Source: a virus
Direction: 5' to 3' (one strand)
Virus record (IMG/VR): IMGVR_UViG_3300028558_000086
Coordinates: 1-27,444 of that record
DNA: 27,444 bases
The first letter of the stretch is position 1. Each line of letters begins with the position of its first letter. The position numbers and the translations under genes are program-made. The notes under the pieces were generated by a model. The model searched no databases. It was not told where the DNA came from and was given only the letters and a program-made list of their open reading frames with translations. Below are positions 1 through 10,500 of this stretch, piece after piece.

Positions 1-2
1 AG

Positions 3-1229
3 CTTGGGAAGTTCAGGTACATCGACAGCGAGGTCGACAAGGATACCACCTACTACTACAGAATCAGGGCTTTCAGTGGTCCTCTTGTTGTCAGTTCTGA
101 TGGTACTGTTGATTTCCCTGATCCTGAAGTAGACGCCACCACCAATGAGCTGATCCAACGATGGCCAACCTCGGACCCGAACGACCCGGTGGTCATGGGG
201 CGCCCAAGTCCGATCCTCACCTGTCGGCTTCCAAATATCCCAGCTAACTTTGATGTGATAGCTGTCTTGGAAGCCACCTTCAAGATGGCTTTCGCTATTG
301 GGTTTCAACTACCCCTTGATGCTGATTCTAAGTTCGACTCGAATGGGCTACCCATCAATGGCACTCCGGCTAGCCAAGTTGGCAGGGGTTCTCTCACCAA
401 CATTGGTGGGGCGATGTCCCGGATACTGCCCTTGTCGTTCCCTGTCCCTGTCGAAGCTGACCCGACCACTAAGGACTTCCCAGACGTCCCTCAGAACTAT
501 CTATTGGTCAAGCTGACGGCGGCGCAACTAGCTCAGACGGTAGGTTCTTCTCTTCTTGAGAATAGCGCCATGCTGTCTCCGATGAGGGACTTGTATCAAG
601 GGGCAATACCTCGTCAGATCCCCAATGAGGGTAACTTTAAGGGGAACAACACTTCAATCCAAGCCATGGTTTTGGCTTTCAACGATATCCCGAGTGAGTT
701 CCCCGCTACGTATGACCCAGACGTGTACACAACGTACACGGCAGCTTACTCTGACGTGAATACAAGGCTTAACCTATTATCTGCTGTCAACTTTATCAAG
801 TCATTCACCTTAGGTGGTACACCTGTTGATTGGGTATCCATCAGTTTGCTAAGGGACATCATACCTTGGAGCGGACAGTTCATCTACGACCTACTCAATC
901 GAATTGATGCTCTTGCGGATGCTTTCAAGTCAGCTGTTGACGAGATCAAGTCATACATCGATGCGGTTGTCAGGAAGATTGATGTACTAGAGAGATTCAT
1001 AAAATACCTAATAGAAATACTGAATTTTCTTGATAGCTTCTCAGCTGGCTTCTACTTTTTGAATGTCCCTAGTACGGCTGAGGGTATTCCAGGCTGGATC
1101 AAGGCCATCGATAGCGCTGGTGGTACGAAACCCCCCTCAGGTCCTGGCGGGTACTCTGCAGGAGTTGGCCTCGCCTATGCTGGAACTAACGTGGATGCTT
1201 TCGTGACAGCCTTCGGGCTTATCTTTTGA
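3..1229 (+). CDS. Phage structural protein, 3' part, fibronectin-III-like segment and coiled coil
   Basis: The reading frame is open from the left edge of the window, so this is the C-terminal 408 residues of a longer protein; GTG and ATG codons near 189-195 are probably internal. The first residues (YIDSEVDKDTTYYYRIRAF) look like the last strands of a fibronectin type III domain, common in phage tail proteins. About residues 295-345 form a long helical stretch with heptad-like spacing (IDALADAF, VRKIDVLERFIKYL), suggesting oligomerisation. The last part is Gly/Pro-rich. It lies at the head of a one-strand baseplate block, so a tail or baseplate role is inferred from context. I do not recognise the specific family. 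Confidence 0.75.
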   Translation, partial: LGKFRYIDSEVDKDTTYYYRIRAFSGPLVVSSDGTVDFPDPEVDATTNELIQRWPTSDPNDPVVMGRPSPILTCRLPNIPANFDVIAVLEATFKMAFAIGFQLPLDADSKFDSNGLPINGTPASQVGRGSLTNIGGAMSRILPLSFPVPVEADPTTKDFPDVPQNYLLVKLTAAQLAQTVGSSLLENSAMLSPMRDLYQGAIPRQIPNEGNFKGNNTSIQAMVLAFNDIPSEFPATYDPDVYTTYTAAYSDVNTRLNLLSAVNFIKSFTLGGTPVDWVSISLLRDIIPWSGQFIYDLLNRIDALADAFKSAVDEIKSYIDAVVRKIDVLERFIKYLIEILNFLDSFSAGFYFLNVPSTAEGIPGWIKAIDSAGGTKPPSGPGGYSAGVGLAYAGTNVDAFVTAFGLIF

Positions 1230-1255
1230 TGCTCATGGTGTGGTGAAGGTTTTAG

Positions 1256-1432
1256 ATGAAAACCGAAAAGAAGGCTACTTGTCATCCTAGTACCGGTGCT
1301 ATACGAGGTATTCTGTGCAGTAGCTGCAATAGAATGATAGGGTTTGCTAAGGACTCTCCTAGTATTCTAGCCTCAGCAATCAAGTATCTTCATAAGTACG
1401 CCGAAGCACCTCACGAGAAAAAGGTAGGATAA
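1256..1432 (+). CDS. Mini endonuclease-VII-like protein (C-terminal half of the HNH domain)
   Basis: This 58-residue ORF matches the second half of the phage recombination endonuclease VII domain. It has H10, a TG..RG run at 13-18, LCSSCN at 20-25 (second zinc Cys pair C21/C24 and the conserved Asn25), then IGFAKDSP and an alanine-rich helix ending YLHKY, like the family's DDPxLLxxAxxYL. The first CxxC pair is absent. The family's catalytic Asp-His is replaced by Ala7-Thr8, so resolvase activity is doubtful. A TAG stop lies directly before the ATG, so the ORF cannot extend upstream; a GAAGG Shine-Dalgarno-like sequence precedes it. It ends three bases before the next start codon. It may be a relic of a homing HNH gene, or a small binding protein. 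The fold call is good; the function is unknown. Confidence 0.7.
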   Translation: MKTEKKATCHPSTGAIRGILCSSCNRMIGFAKDSPSILASAIKYLHKYAEAPHEKKVG

Positions 1433-1435
1433 ACT

Positions 1436-2185
1436 ATGCTCGATTTTCTCGGGACCTTCAACAAGTCGCAGTTCACCAGACTCGCTACTTATGTGCGAAG
1501 TCAGATGGTTTATATCGACTTTAGAATCAAGCACTTGGCTATTGAGCAACAACGAGTTGGATTCCTCCAATTTGCCTACGATACAGGAGGGAGACCAACA
1601 TCCTACTCAACAGGATCCCCTGGATTTACTACCTACATTGGCAAGCTCATTTCGGCTTACGAGGTTCTCGGTGGGGATCCGTTCTATGACTTGCAAGTAC
1701 GAAGCAAGAGCGATCCTGTTTACTATCTGAAGGGGACCGAGACAGCCACCTCAAAGATACTTTCCAATGGTGAGCCTCTACCTCTTCCAGGGCTATCTGA
1801 TGGTGACTCTGGTAATGCAGTTCGTTCAATGCGGTCTTGGACTGAGGGCAACCTAGATCGTCTTGAGAAGATTGAGCGCAAGATTCGGCGGGCCATAGAC
1901 TACTCAGATCAGCTACAGGATGAGGTCAACGAACTCAACGCTATCAAGAAATCAGTTGATTCTGATGGCTCACTTGAGAATCTCATAGCACTGGTAAACC
2001 AGTTGTTCATTGATCCTAGTTATCGTGCTATTGCGGATGACAAGGGGCAAGACCCATTTGGTAAGTACACCCATGCTCCTATGTCATCCTACGACCAGGG
2101 TGGTACTCGTGCGCCGACAGATGGGCCATCGTTCGAGCGCGGCTCCGATGGCTATACGACTTCCGGTGGAGGGTCAAATACATGA
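1436..2185 (+). CDS. Hypothetical virion-associated protein with central coiled coil
   Basis: The product has 249 residues, with no signal peptide or membrane segment. The N-terminal 60 residues are helical and amphipathic (FLGTFNKSQFTRLATYV). About residues 130-190 are a strong charged coiled coil (RLEKIERKIRRAI, DQLQDEVNELNAIKK). The last 40 residues are Gly/Ser/Pro-rich and probably flexible. The ATG has a good Shine-Dalgarno (AGGTAGGA) that overlaps the end of the preceding mini gene, and the stop overlaps the next start as ATGA, so it is translationally linked to a probable baseplate gene. A structural or assembly role in the baseplate is inferred from position only; I do not recognise a family. 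Confidence 0.7.
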   Translation: MLDFLGTFNKSQFTRLATYVRSQMVYIDFRIKHLAIEQQRVGFLQFAYDTGGRPTSYSTGSPGFTTYIGKLISAYEVLGGDPFYDLQVRSKSDPVYYLKGTETATSKILSNGEPLPLPGLSDGDSGNAVRSMRSWTEGNLDRLEKIERKIRRAIDYSDQLQDEVNELNAIKKSVDSDGSLENLIALVNQLFIDPSYRAIADDKGQDPFGKYTHAPMSSYDQGGTRAPTDGPSFERGSDGYTTSGGGSNT

Positions 2186-3318
2186 GCTATGACCGCCAAT
2201 TAGAGCAGTTATGCACTCATTTGGTAGCTGAAGAGTATCTGCTAATGCGTGGGGACAGGCAGGTGGCTACTCCGTTGCGACCCATCGCCTCATCCAATTC
2301 AGTTGTGGTTCGAGCCAATGGTGTTGCTGAGATCCCCTCCTATGGGGTTGAAACTCCGGCGCAGTCTGGTGGGACTCGTTCTGGTCCTTTCACGATCATA
2401 GCTGGGGTCAATGATAGGTTGAGGTTCAGGGTTGGTAACGATCCTTGGCAGGATGTTAGGATTCCGAGTGGACTTCGAATTCAACCAGATCACCTGGCAC
2501 TATCCATCAACACAAGAGTGAATGGGCTGCAGTTCTACACTCAAAATAACAAAATGCTCTTCCGGTCCAACTTACTTGGTAAGGATGCGACCGCCTTTCT
2601 TGACTCGACGAGTACCCTGGCAACGCTACTCGGGATCCCAGTCAACCGACATTTCAATGGTAAGAAGGTGTTCCCTGGGTGGGCTCTGGTCAATAAGACA
2701 GGCACTCTAGCGGATCGCCCTCTGCGCTTGATTGTCTTTGATGAGCCACTTCAAGCGGATCTCAACTTCCTGGAGATCAACTACACTACCGTTCGTCAAG
2801 AGTGTCGTAGGTGTGGTGGTCTTGGAATCGAGAACGATTGGCGCTACGGTGTTACTGGGGAAGTCAATCAAGTACGTGACGAGATACTCCTGATTCAGGA
2901 GTTACAGAAGATCATCTACACTATCACTGGTACTAACTCATTCCACAACTGGTATGGTACTAGAATCATTGACCAAATTGGTGAGAAGCTCGTAGTTGGT
3001 GGGATTCTTCAGAATCGAATCATCTCAGACATCAACACTGCTTTCGGTCGCTGGCAATCCATCAAGAAACAACAGGAGGAGACGGTAGGTCAAGCTGTCT
3101 CTGATGAGGAGTTCCCGTTCCAATTGCAAGGGGTGGCATTGGAGCAGAGCCAGGATGACCCGACAGTTCTGTTCATTACTGCCACAGTTTCAAATAGATC
3201 CCTGAAACCAATCCAACTAACACGTGGGTTGCGGCTTCCATACCCAAATAACCTACTAGGCGCGACGGCTCAACAAGAGATCGTCAACAACTTACAAAAG
3301 TACTCATTAGTTCAATAA
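2182..3318 (+). CDS. Probable baseplate protein with single CxxC motif
   Basis: The product has 378 residues. The N-terminal half is beta-rich (SNSVVVRANGVAEIPSYG, then a DPW...RIP...INTRVNG pattern) and resembles ligand-like or scaffold domains of phage wedge proteins. The middle holds a Cys pair at C208 and C211 in CRRCGGLGIENDWRYG, followed by a helix and TGTNSFHNWYGTRIIDQIG at about 250-270. This combination of a CxxC/GxG/ND block and a 'T.TGTN.F..WYGT' block recurs, in my experience, in baseplate proteins encoded just before gene J, in the position where gp25/W-like wedge genes sit. It starts inside the previous gene (ATGA) and ends 8 bases before the J-like gene. The baseplate assignment is moderate; the exact homologue is not identified. 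Confidence 0.65.
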   Translation: MSYDRQLEQLCTHLVAEEYLLMRGDRQVATPLRPIASSNSVVVRANGVAEIPSYGVETPAQSGGTRSGPFTIIAGVNDRLRFRVGNDPWQDVRIPSGLRIQPDHLALSINTRVNGLQFYTQNNKMLFRSNLLGKDATAFLDSTSTLATLLGIPVNRHFNGKKVFPGWALVNKTGTLADRPLRLIVFDEPLQADLNFLEINYTTVRQECRRCGGLGIENDWRYGVTGEVNQVRDEILLIQELQKIIYTITGTNSFHNWYGTRIIDQIGEKLVVGGILQNRIISDINTAFGRWQSIKKQQEETVGQAVSDEEFPFQLQGVALEQSQDDPTVLFITATVSNRSLKPIQLTRGLRLPYPNNLLGATAQQEIVNNLQKYSLVQ

Positions 3319-3326
3319 GGCGTAGT

Positions 3327-6300
3327 ATGGCTACCGCACCACAGATCTTGCTCCGGGATGGTTCTGGTTACACTACGAACCTTGTTTTCACGACTAATCA
3401 AGAATCCATTGTGATTCAGGGTAAGGTCGATAGCTCGACCTCTGACATCCAAGTATCTATCAATGGTGCTGCCTTCGTCTCGGACTCGACTCTCGTTGAC
3501 TTCAACCTCCCAAGTTTCACCATTCCTAACCTGAACAGTTACCCTGATGGTCTAGCTCTTAGTCCCGGGATCAATACTATTCAGGTCCGTACTATTGACA
3601 TTGTTGGAGGGGTGAGCGTCCCTTCTACAGTCCAGGCGACCCTCATTAGCCAATCTGACGTACTCCAAGTGGAGACTCCTTCCGGTATCCGCATGCGAAG
3701 GCTAAGGGGTTCAGTTCGGGTTCTATCAGCTCTCCCAGTCCAGCGCTTCAGTACTGCAGGAATACCGCTTCCGACCAACTTTGTTGGTTACAACTTCTAC
3801 GCCTCAACCTCAGCTGGTGGTACCACTGGGTACTATAAGATTAATGCAACTACGGTCTCCGCGAAGTCCACGATCTTTGAGGAGAATGCCAATCAGTTTG
3901 CCTCCGATCAGACAATATTCGATGCGGGGGATCAGTTCCTAGCAGTCAGTGTGGTTAGTAAGGATGAGTTCGGAAACACTATTGCTACTAAGTTGGATCG
4001 GACGTATGACACGTCGGTCTATAGCAACAAGATTCGATTCACCTCAACCTTTGAAGACTACTCGCTAACTGAGTTCATTGGATTTGAGCACGTTCGTTCT
4101 GGGACACCGGATAGCATCAATGACGACCAGTGGTCTGGGGTAGCTGATACCGATCCTCTCTACTATGTCGTGACTGGAGTGTACTTTGATCCACTGACTA
4201 GTTCAGAGGTAGAGAGCGCTTTCTCTCAAGAGGTGCTCGGGAGTCCACTGATCATTGACACCTCGGTACGATCATTACCTGGTCGCACTCAGTTTCAGGT
4301 GGTTACTGACTATGTAACTGCCGTCCAAAGGGTGAATGCTGAAATTGGACTTATTCCAGGGTCAACCACGAGAGATGTCTCAATCGACCCTTTCAGTTCA
4401 GAAGCTGAAAGGCTCTACTTCCTCATAGACTTCGTCAATCGTACTCAGAGCTTCCTGACTCTTCTCCAGATTGATGATGCCAATGGTGATGGGGTTTCGG
4501 ATCCGGTAGATGGTAGCGCCTACAAGACTGCCCTCAAAGCGGCTCTCGGATACTCAACAAACGATGCTGTTCAAAGCCTAATTGATTCAGCTTTCGACAA
4601 GCTCGCAGGGAACATCAACAAGTCTCGGTTGCCAGGGCGTCCAGCCTTTGGTCAAGAGGTTTTCTACACTCCGACCCGCCCCTCGTTCGACCTGCCTATC
4701 CCAACAGGTACGATTGTAACGACAAATGCTGACTCGTCTCTCGGTATCCCTTCAGTGAGGTTCCGAGTTGGTGGGTCATACCTAATGTCTGCAGCTATCG
4801 CAGACACCTACTACAACTTCGACACTAAACAGTACGAGATTACCGTAGACATCATCGCTGAGACAGTGGGGTCTGATGGGAATAGACCTGCTGGGCAGAT
4901 CACAAGTGTTCAGGGTGTCTCAGGTTTTCAGGTTGTTAACAACGACGCTACTGTCTTTGGGTCAGACCGAGAGAGCAATTCAGACCTAGCAACTCGATGT
5001 ATGCTAGGTTACTCAGTAGATACTGGTACCGCCGGAGGGTATGCCTCAACTTCAGCTGAGCAGGTAGGTATCGTTAAGTCCAAGATCGTCAAGAGCGGCG
5101 ACGAGCTGATGATGCGCGATTACGATGAGGTTAGGCACAAGCACATCGGTGGCAAGGTTGATATTTGGATTCAGGGTACTCAGGAGCGTCAGGTATCCGA
5201 GAGGTTTGCATTTACCTACGATATCGCGAGGGATATCACCTGCATTGTATTGGACGCCACCAACCTCATCTTCCGAGTCCAAGATAGTCGGGTAACCTCG
5301 ACAACCCCTATCACAGAGATTCTTGACAACCTCACTCTTGGGTTCGGAGTTCGTAACGTCACTCAGGGTCTCAATTATTTGCTCACAGGAGTTATCATCA
5401 TTGACTACCAGACCTTCCAGGTAGATGCGAGCATCCCTGGTCAAGTAGTCACCAACTTCGATGATGTTGTAACAGCTGACTATCGTTTCCGAAGTGTCAA
5501 CCAATTCACCTTCACCTTTCAGCCTGTGCGTCGAGTAGTGTCCGTAGTTGGAGAGGTGTCCGGTGCTTTGAACAGCACCTTAGGCTACAATCTCTATAAG
5601 ACTGCTGATCCTCTGTTGGAGGGTGAGAGCACGATTTCCACCGACTACCTGTCAATCAACCAGGTAGGTGGTATCCCCTCGGGCGCTAGCATCCAAGTCA
5701 ACAATGAGAATCACGTATTGGTTGGTGCTCAACCAATACCCCTCGGAAGTATTGGCATTAATACCAAGAGTATTCGTGTATTCAGTGCAGATCGGTCTAT
5801 CGAGTATGACGGCCCTGATGCTACGATTCCGGATTATGAGGTACTCGAAGGCGGAGCAACCACTCCTGCCAAGATCCTGAGGACCGCTACTTCAGACATT
5901 GTCAACGGGGCTACAGTCTCGGTGGATTACTCACACGACGAGAACTTCACAGTCAATTATGTGATTAATGACTTGCTGCAACAGCTTCAGCGGACGGTGA
6001 ATAGCAAGCGGCACACGACGGCGGATGTGATCATCAAGCAGGCTATCGAGAACTCAATCACCCTTGAGACCACGGTCCAGTTGCTTGTAGGGGCCACGAA
6101 GGATAAGGCTGATCCTGACATTCGTACCAATACCAGTTTGGAGACGGATCAGAGGCTCATTGGACGTGGCTTGGCTCAGGGTGATGTCATTCATGCGATT
6201 GACGAGTCCCAGGGTGTTGACTTCCCAGTGGTACCCTTGGCTCGCATGGCCTACGCAGATGGGTCTAGGAAGCTTCGTGAGTCTCTTACGTCGGCCTATC

Positions 6301-6773
6301 TGCACCTCAGCTCATTGGACCATGGGAGCAACGTTGCCTATCTCTTGACCAATCCACTTGCTTTCCCAACGACGGATGGTGGTGGCCTTGTTACTGAGCA
6401 CAAGGGAGTTTTCCAAGATGACGAGGCTATGCTACTGGTGGGTGCTCTTGCTCAGGTAGCTCTCGCCCCTCAGCAAGCATTCATCATTGGAGCGGGAGGG
6501 GCCGTTATCAACGGGTACACTGATACGGCTACCTTGGTAGCCGCGGGCTTCACCACCTCGAGCACGCAACAAGCGGAGCTCCTAAGAAGGACTGCAAATC
6601 ACATAGTCTTTTCATTGGCCGGCTTTGGGGTTATTCCTGACCTACCAACTGATCACTTCTACACGGTTTCCTACGTCATTCGTGGGGACTCCGGGTCGCA
6701 TGATATCCCAGCCACCAGTGTTGAGTTCATCACCTTGGGCAACTTCACAATCACCTATGCACAGGCTATGTAA
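3327..6773 (+). CDS. Baseplate J-like protein, enlarged, with Ig-like domain and EF-hand-type loop
   Basis: The product has 1148 residues, much longer than P2 J or Mu gp47 (about 300-360). Residues 1-105 look like an Ig-like beta domain; 105-330 are further beta-rich modules. The baseplate-J core begins near residue 460: GSDGNRPAGQIT, then NNDATVFGSDRESNSDLATR, then GTAGGYASTSAEQVGIVKSKIV at about 510-590, matching the family's 'GN..AG.I', 'GG.D.ES..ELR.R' and 'Gt..gY...a...GV..v' blocks. Residues 900-1000 (INDLLQQLQRTVNSKRHTTA, then a GDVIHAIDESQGVDF block) resemble the C-terminal half of J. Residues 384-395 (DANGDGVSDPVD) fit a calcium EF-hand loop. It is followed by a tail-I-like gene, the normal order. 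It should form part of the baseplate wedge. Confidence 0.88.
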   Translation: MATAPQILLRDGSGYTTNLVFTTNQESIVIQGKVDSSTSDIQVSINGAAFVSDSTLVDFNLPSFTIPNLNSYPDGLALSPGINTIQVRTIDIVGGVSVPSTVQATLISQSDVLQVETPSGIRMRRLRGSVRVLSALPVQRFSTAGIPLPTNFVGYNFYASTSAGGTTGYYKINATTVSAKSTIFEENANQFASDQTIFDAGDQFLAVSVVSKDEFGNTIATKLDRTYDTSVYSNKIRFTSTFEDYSLTEFIGFEHVRSGTPDSINDDQWSGVADTDPLYYVVTGVYFDPLTSSEVESAFSQEVLGSPLIIDTSVRSLPGRTQFQVVTDYVTAVQRVNAEIGLIPGSTTRDVSIDPFSSEAERLYFLIDFVNRTQSFLTLLQIDDANGDGVSDPVDGSAYKTALKAALGYSTNDAVQSLIDSAFDKLAGNINKSRLPGRPAFGQEVFYTPTRPSFDLPIPTGTIVTTNADSSLGIPSVRFRVGGSYLMSAAIADTYYNFDTKQYEITVDIIAETVGSDGNRPAGQITSVQGVSGFQVVNNDATVFGSDRESNSDLATRCMLGYSVDTGTAGGYASTSAEQVGIVKSKIVKSGDELMMRDYDEVRHKHIGGKVDIWIQGTQERQVSERFAFTYDIARDITCIVLDATNLIFRVQDSRVTSTTPITEILDNLTLGFGVRNVTQGLNYLLTGVIIIDYQTFQVDASIPGQVVTNFDDVVTADYRFRSVNQFTFTFQPVRRVVSVVGEVSGALNSTLGYNLYKTADPLLEGESTISTDYLSINQVGGIPSGASIQVNNENHVLVGAQPIPLGSIGINTKSIRVFSADRSIEYDGPDATIPDYEVLEGGATTPAKILRTATSDIVNGATVSVDYSHDENFTVNYVINDLLQQLQRTVNSKRHTTADVIIKQAIENSITLETTVQLLVGATKDKADPDIRTNTSLETDQRLIGRGLAQGDVIHAIDESQGVDFPVVPLARMAYADGSRKLRESLTSAYLHLSSLDHGSNVAYLLTNPLAFPTTDGGGLVTEHKGVFQDDEAMLLVGALAQVALAPQQAFIIGAGGAVINGYTDTATLVAAGFTTSSTQQAELLRRTANHIVFSLAGFGVIPDLPTDHFYTVSYVIRGDSGSHDIPATSVEFITLGNFTITYAQAM

Positions 6774-7585
6774 TGGCTGATCGATTTGTAAATGACCCAG
6801 ATCGGCTCAACCATACGGTTGATCAAGATGGTAAGGAGTACAACCTACGCCTTATTCAAAGAACTCAGAGTATATTCAAGAATTTGCTCGACCTTCTGCC
6901 TAGCAACTACATCTCGACGATAGAAGGCCCAAACTATTCAGTTGAAGTCAAGGCCGTCGCTTTGGAGCTGGCTCGCTTGGAGTTGGCGCTAGAGGATGTC
7001 AAGTTTGACATAGACTTTGAGACAACTCGTACTGATTTCCTCTATACACTGATCGGATACATGGTCTTCATGGATGGTCACTTGCCGACGACCAACTATG
7101 ATGATGAGCAGTTCAGGCAGTTTCTACTCAATGTGATCGGGATCTACTTTGAGGGTTCAATCCCCAAGGCAATGGTTCAAGGTGTTCAGTTGTTCTTCAC
7201 TGGTGCCCTGACCTTCACAGAGAACTTCCTGCAGGCTAGGTTACCTGCCTCAGGTTTTGACATCTCCGATGAGTTTGGGTTTCAAGTCGACGTTACCGAC
7301 ACTGTGACTGGGTTCCCAACGGACACCTTCACTCTCGAAGCCAACGTTCGTCTCATATTGAATATCATTCGGCCCGCGCACACCTTATTCAAGATTCGGT
7401 ATGTATTCACTGATCAATACAATCCAAATGGTGGGCTTGGGATCTTGGATGCTTCGAGGGGTAGTCTATCAAGTTACTACTACGATGACTTTAGGGTGTA
7501 CTCACATGGGTTACTAGATCAAGATCGCTTGGGTCGAAAGGTCAATCAACTCGTGATAGGCGAAGACCACACAGGTGACTTCTAA
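6773..7585 (+). CDS. Tail protein I-like baseplate protein
   Basis: The product has 270 residues and starts in a TAATG overlap with the J-like gene, indicating coupled translation. The N-terminal part has the short LLP turn (NLLDLLPSNY) and a helical region with an acidic stretch (LEDVKFDIDFETTRTDFLYT), followed by the compact LIGYMVFMDG segment. The middle has a helix-rich 'KAMVQGVQLFFTGALTF' region. The last third has ILNIIRPAHTLFKIRYVF, the 'rPAhT...' element seen near the end of tail protein I/gp48-type proteins. Position directly after J is the classical place for gene I in P2/Mu-like tails. It probably sits at the outer baseplate wedge and connects fibres. The call rests on context plus weak motif likeness. 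Confidence 0.65.
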   Translation: MADRFVNDPDRLNHTVDQDGKEYNLRLIQRTQSIFKNLLDLLPSNYISTIEGPNYSVEVKAVALELARLELALEDVKFDIDFETTRTDFLYTLIGYMVFMDGHLPTTNYDDEQFRQFLLNVIGIYFEGSIPKAMVQGVQLFFTGALTFTENFLQARLPASGFDISDEFGFQVDVTDTVTGFPTDTFTLEANVRLILNIIRPAHTLFKIRYVFTDQYNPNGGLGILDASRGSLSSYYYDDFRVYSHGLLDQDRLGRKVNQLVIGEDHTGDF

Positions 7586-7593
7586 GAGGACAG

Positions 7594-10500
7594 ATGGCCT
7601 TTACAGGAATACTCGGAACATCTAGTAGTCAGCCTGGCAATATCCTCTTGGGGGTTGGTGCAACGGCTACCACTCTGTCAATAACCTTCCAAGGGTCATC
7701 TAACCTGCATGCCAACGCAGTAGCCTCAGCACTATTTGTTGATTCAGCAGAGTTACTTCTAAGTAGTAGCATCGTACTAGTCAAGTTCAGCAAAGATATG
7801 ATGGTTGATTCGGTCTTACTCGACCCAGCCTCATACTCATTCTCTGGGCCTTCAGCTGTGACCATCCTCGGAGTGTTCACGGCAGACTCTAAAGTTGTGG
7901 CCTTGTATGTGTCTGGTATTGTGGCTGGTACTTATATCGTGACTGTCACTGGTGCTGTTCACTCTACTGACTTGGATCTTGTCATCTTCGGGGCTAACAC
8001 AGCTACCTTCCAAGCTCTGATCCCTTACCCCTATCGATCCATCTTCACTAATAAGGGTCCGATTACCAAACCCGAGCTGATTGTACAGTCTGGTAGTCAA
8101 TGGTCAGTTCAGACGACTCCAGTCCGATTCTTCGGAACTGTAACTACAAGTGAGGTAGTTGTTCCTGGGGCCAGCTTGGATTCAACTCATGTCGGCCTAT
8201 ATCTTAGGCTAGAGGCTGCTACTTCGACAGTAGACCCTGTTAACGGTGGCGATTACAAGATTCTAGCGGTTATCAGCCCAACCAGAGTCAAGGTTCAAGC
8301 CAGCTTTAGGGCTCCGGCGACTGATCCAAGCAACAACATCATTTCTAATGTATGGTCAATAGTTGACCATAGAAATGGGTTCATTGCTAACGAGCCATCA
8401 GATGTGTCAGTTATTGTCAACGGTAACCCGGTTCTAGTCGATAGGGTTGTAGGACTTCTTGGGCAGATCGTTCTTCTTGACCCCCCATTACCTGGCTCTA
8501 CTATCTCAGTTGACTATTCATGGATCAATGACCCCACGGTTGAGATCCGCCGGATGAACTCTCTTGAGTTCGTGTCAAATAGATGGAATAGGGAAAACGG
8601 AGTCAATGGTACTAGGGTGTTCCCCTACCGTAACGCGATTCAATCAACTAGGGGTGCACAGGCTAGGATCTCGGATGATGACATTCGAGCCCCAAAGCCA
8701 CAGCCAAAACTTCGTGAGCTGTTCTATCGGGCGTATGAGCGGGCCTACACTGCTCTCTCGAATGACCCGACTTCATTGTTGTTGAATACTCCGAAGAATC
8801 GAGTTGCGTTCCCGCCTCTGTCTCGTCAGATATCTCAGGTATCCGTAGCCTATGATGCTAACTCACTACCTGAAGCTGACTCCGCCAATCCGTGGCAGCG
8901 AGTTGGTACAGGAACAGCTTCAGTCACCGGCGGCATCCTAACCGTCATCAGCAACACGATTGGGCCGTTCCCTGAGGGGCAACCATTCTATTGGAGCCGT
9001 GGTGTTGACCTGACCTTCCCTCATGCCTATGCAACGACTTGGCGCTTGAGGGTTGATGCTACGACCCCTGACGGAGTCTTCACCGGGCTTTGCACTGGGT
9101 GGTCCGATAGTAATCGAGCTGTGATCCTCGGGTACTTGCTTGATGGTGGGGTGCGCAAGATTGGATTCCTCACAAGAGGTAATGGAAACAACCCAACCCT
9201 TATTACAGCTTGGTCTGGTGGGGTCGATAGTCTTGGCAACCCGACAGGGCTACCATTTACCTTCGACTGGTCTGTCCTCCACTCTTATCGCCTGTTTCGG
9301 GATACAAGTGGTGTTGTCAGGTTCTATGTCGATGGTGAGGTTGTGGCCAGCCTGGCTATATCCGAGGACCAGTTACCATTCTTAGAGGAGCTGAACGACT
9401 CCTTCAACGAGATTCAGAACATATTCTTCGGAGCTTTGAGCAGAGGAGCTACAAGCCGGAGTGCTTGGGATTTCGTTCACTATTTAGTCCTGCCCACCAA
9501 TCCTCAGCAAAGCGTCCCGTCATCCTTTGCTTCCTATATTCCGACCCTGCTACCAGAGGATGCCTCGCCTCCGTGGACTCCAGTTGGGTACCATGGGAAC
9601 GAGAGCCTACTCGGTGGAGCATTGGTACTCGACTCTACCTCGGCGACTGATCTACCAACCTCGCAGGAAGTCGGTCTAGTCGGTGGTGACTTCAAAGGGT
9701 TCACTCGTATTGAGCCATTGTTGGGTACAACTTCCAATACAGTACTTGACTTCGAAGTCAGCCTTCGAACGTTCACCCATGGGATTACTCCGAACGCTGT
9801 TATGGTGGCGATAGACGATGGGAATCGTCTCGTTCAAGTTTGCTTCTTCCCGACAACCCCACAACCGAAGGTTAGTTATCCAGGTCGGTCGCTTCCACAA
9901 GAGGCAACCCCACGCTCTTGGACTTCTCTTGGTGGAGCCCCAGTGGTTATGGTCGGACGCACTCTCCGGATTAGTGACAATAGTTTAGTTGATGGGCGTG
10001 TCTTCGCCATAGATGATCTTGAGATCTCGTCCTCTGTTAATCGGATCTTTTCAGCATCAATTGACTACTACTACGAGTTTAAGTGTGCTGTTCTATCCTC
10101 AACTCCTGACTTGACGTCAGATCAATTCTGTGGCGCGACGTCTGACGTCTATGATGGCACCAAAACTATTGGGGTCATGCTAAGAAAGACTCCAGTCCCT
10201 GAGGTAGCTCTCCACTCGGATGGACTTGTACTCGCATCATTTCCTTTCAATTGGGATGACCATCAGCCACATATCTACCGTGTAGCCAAGAACACTGCAG
10301 CTGACTTGGTGATTCTATTCGTTGATGGAACGCTCCTTGGCTCCTTCGCATACTCTGGGTTCACTACGGTCTCTCCAGTATCAACCCCGATACTCTCGTT
10401 CGGATCCTCGACAGCTAGCAGTAGTCAATCTCTTTCCGTGGTGGATTGGTACTATGTGAATGGTTGGAGATCCCAAAACCCCACTGGAGTATCGCACTAC

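Noticed and set aside
5052-5504. A 150-codon open frame on the minus strand
   Set aside because: It lies wholly inside the J-like gene in its conserved core, has no ribosome site and no recognisable features.
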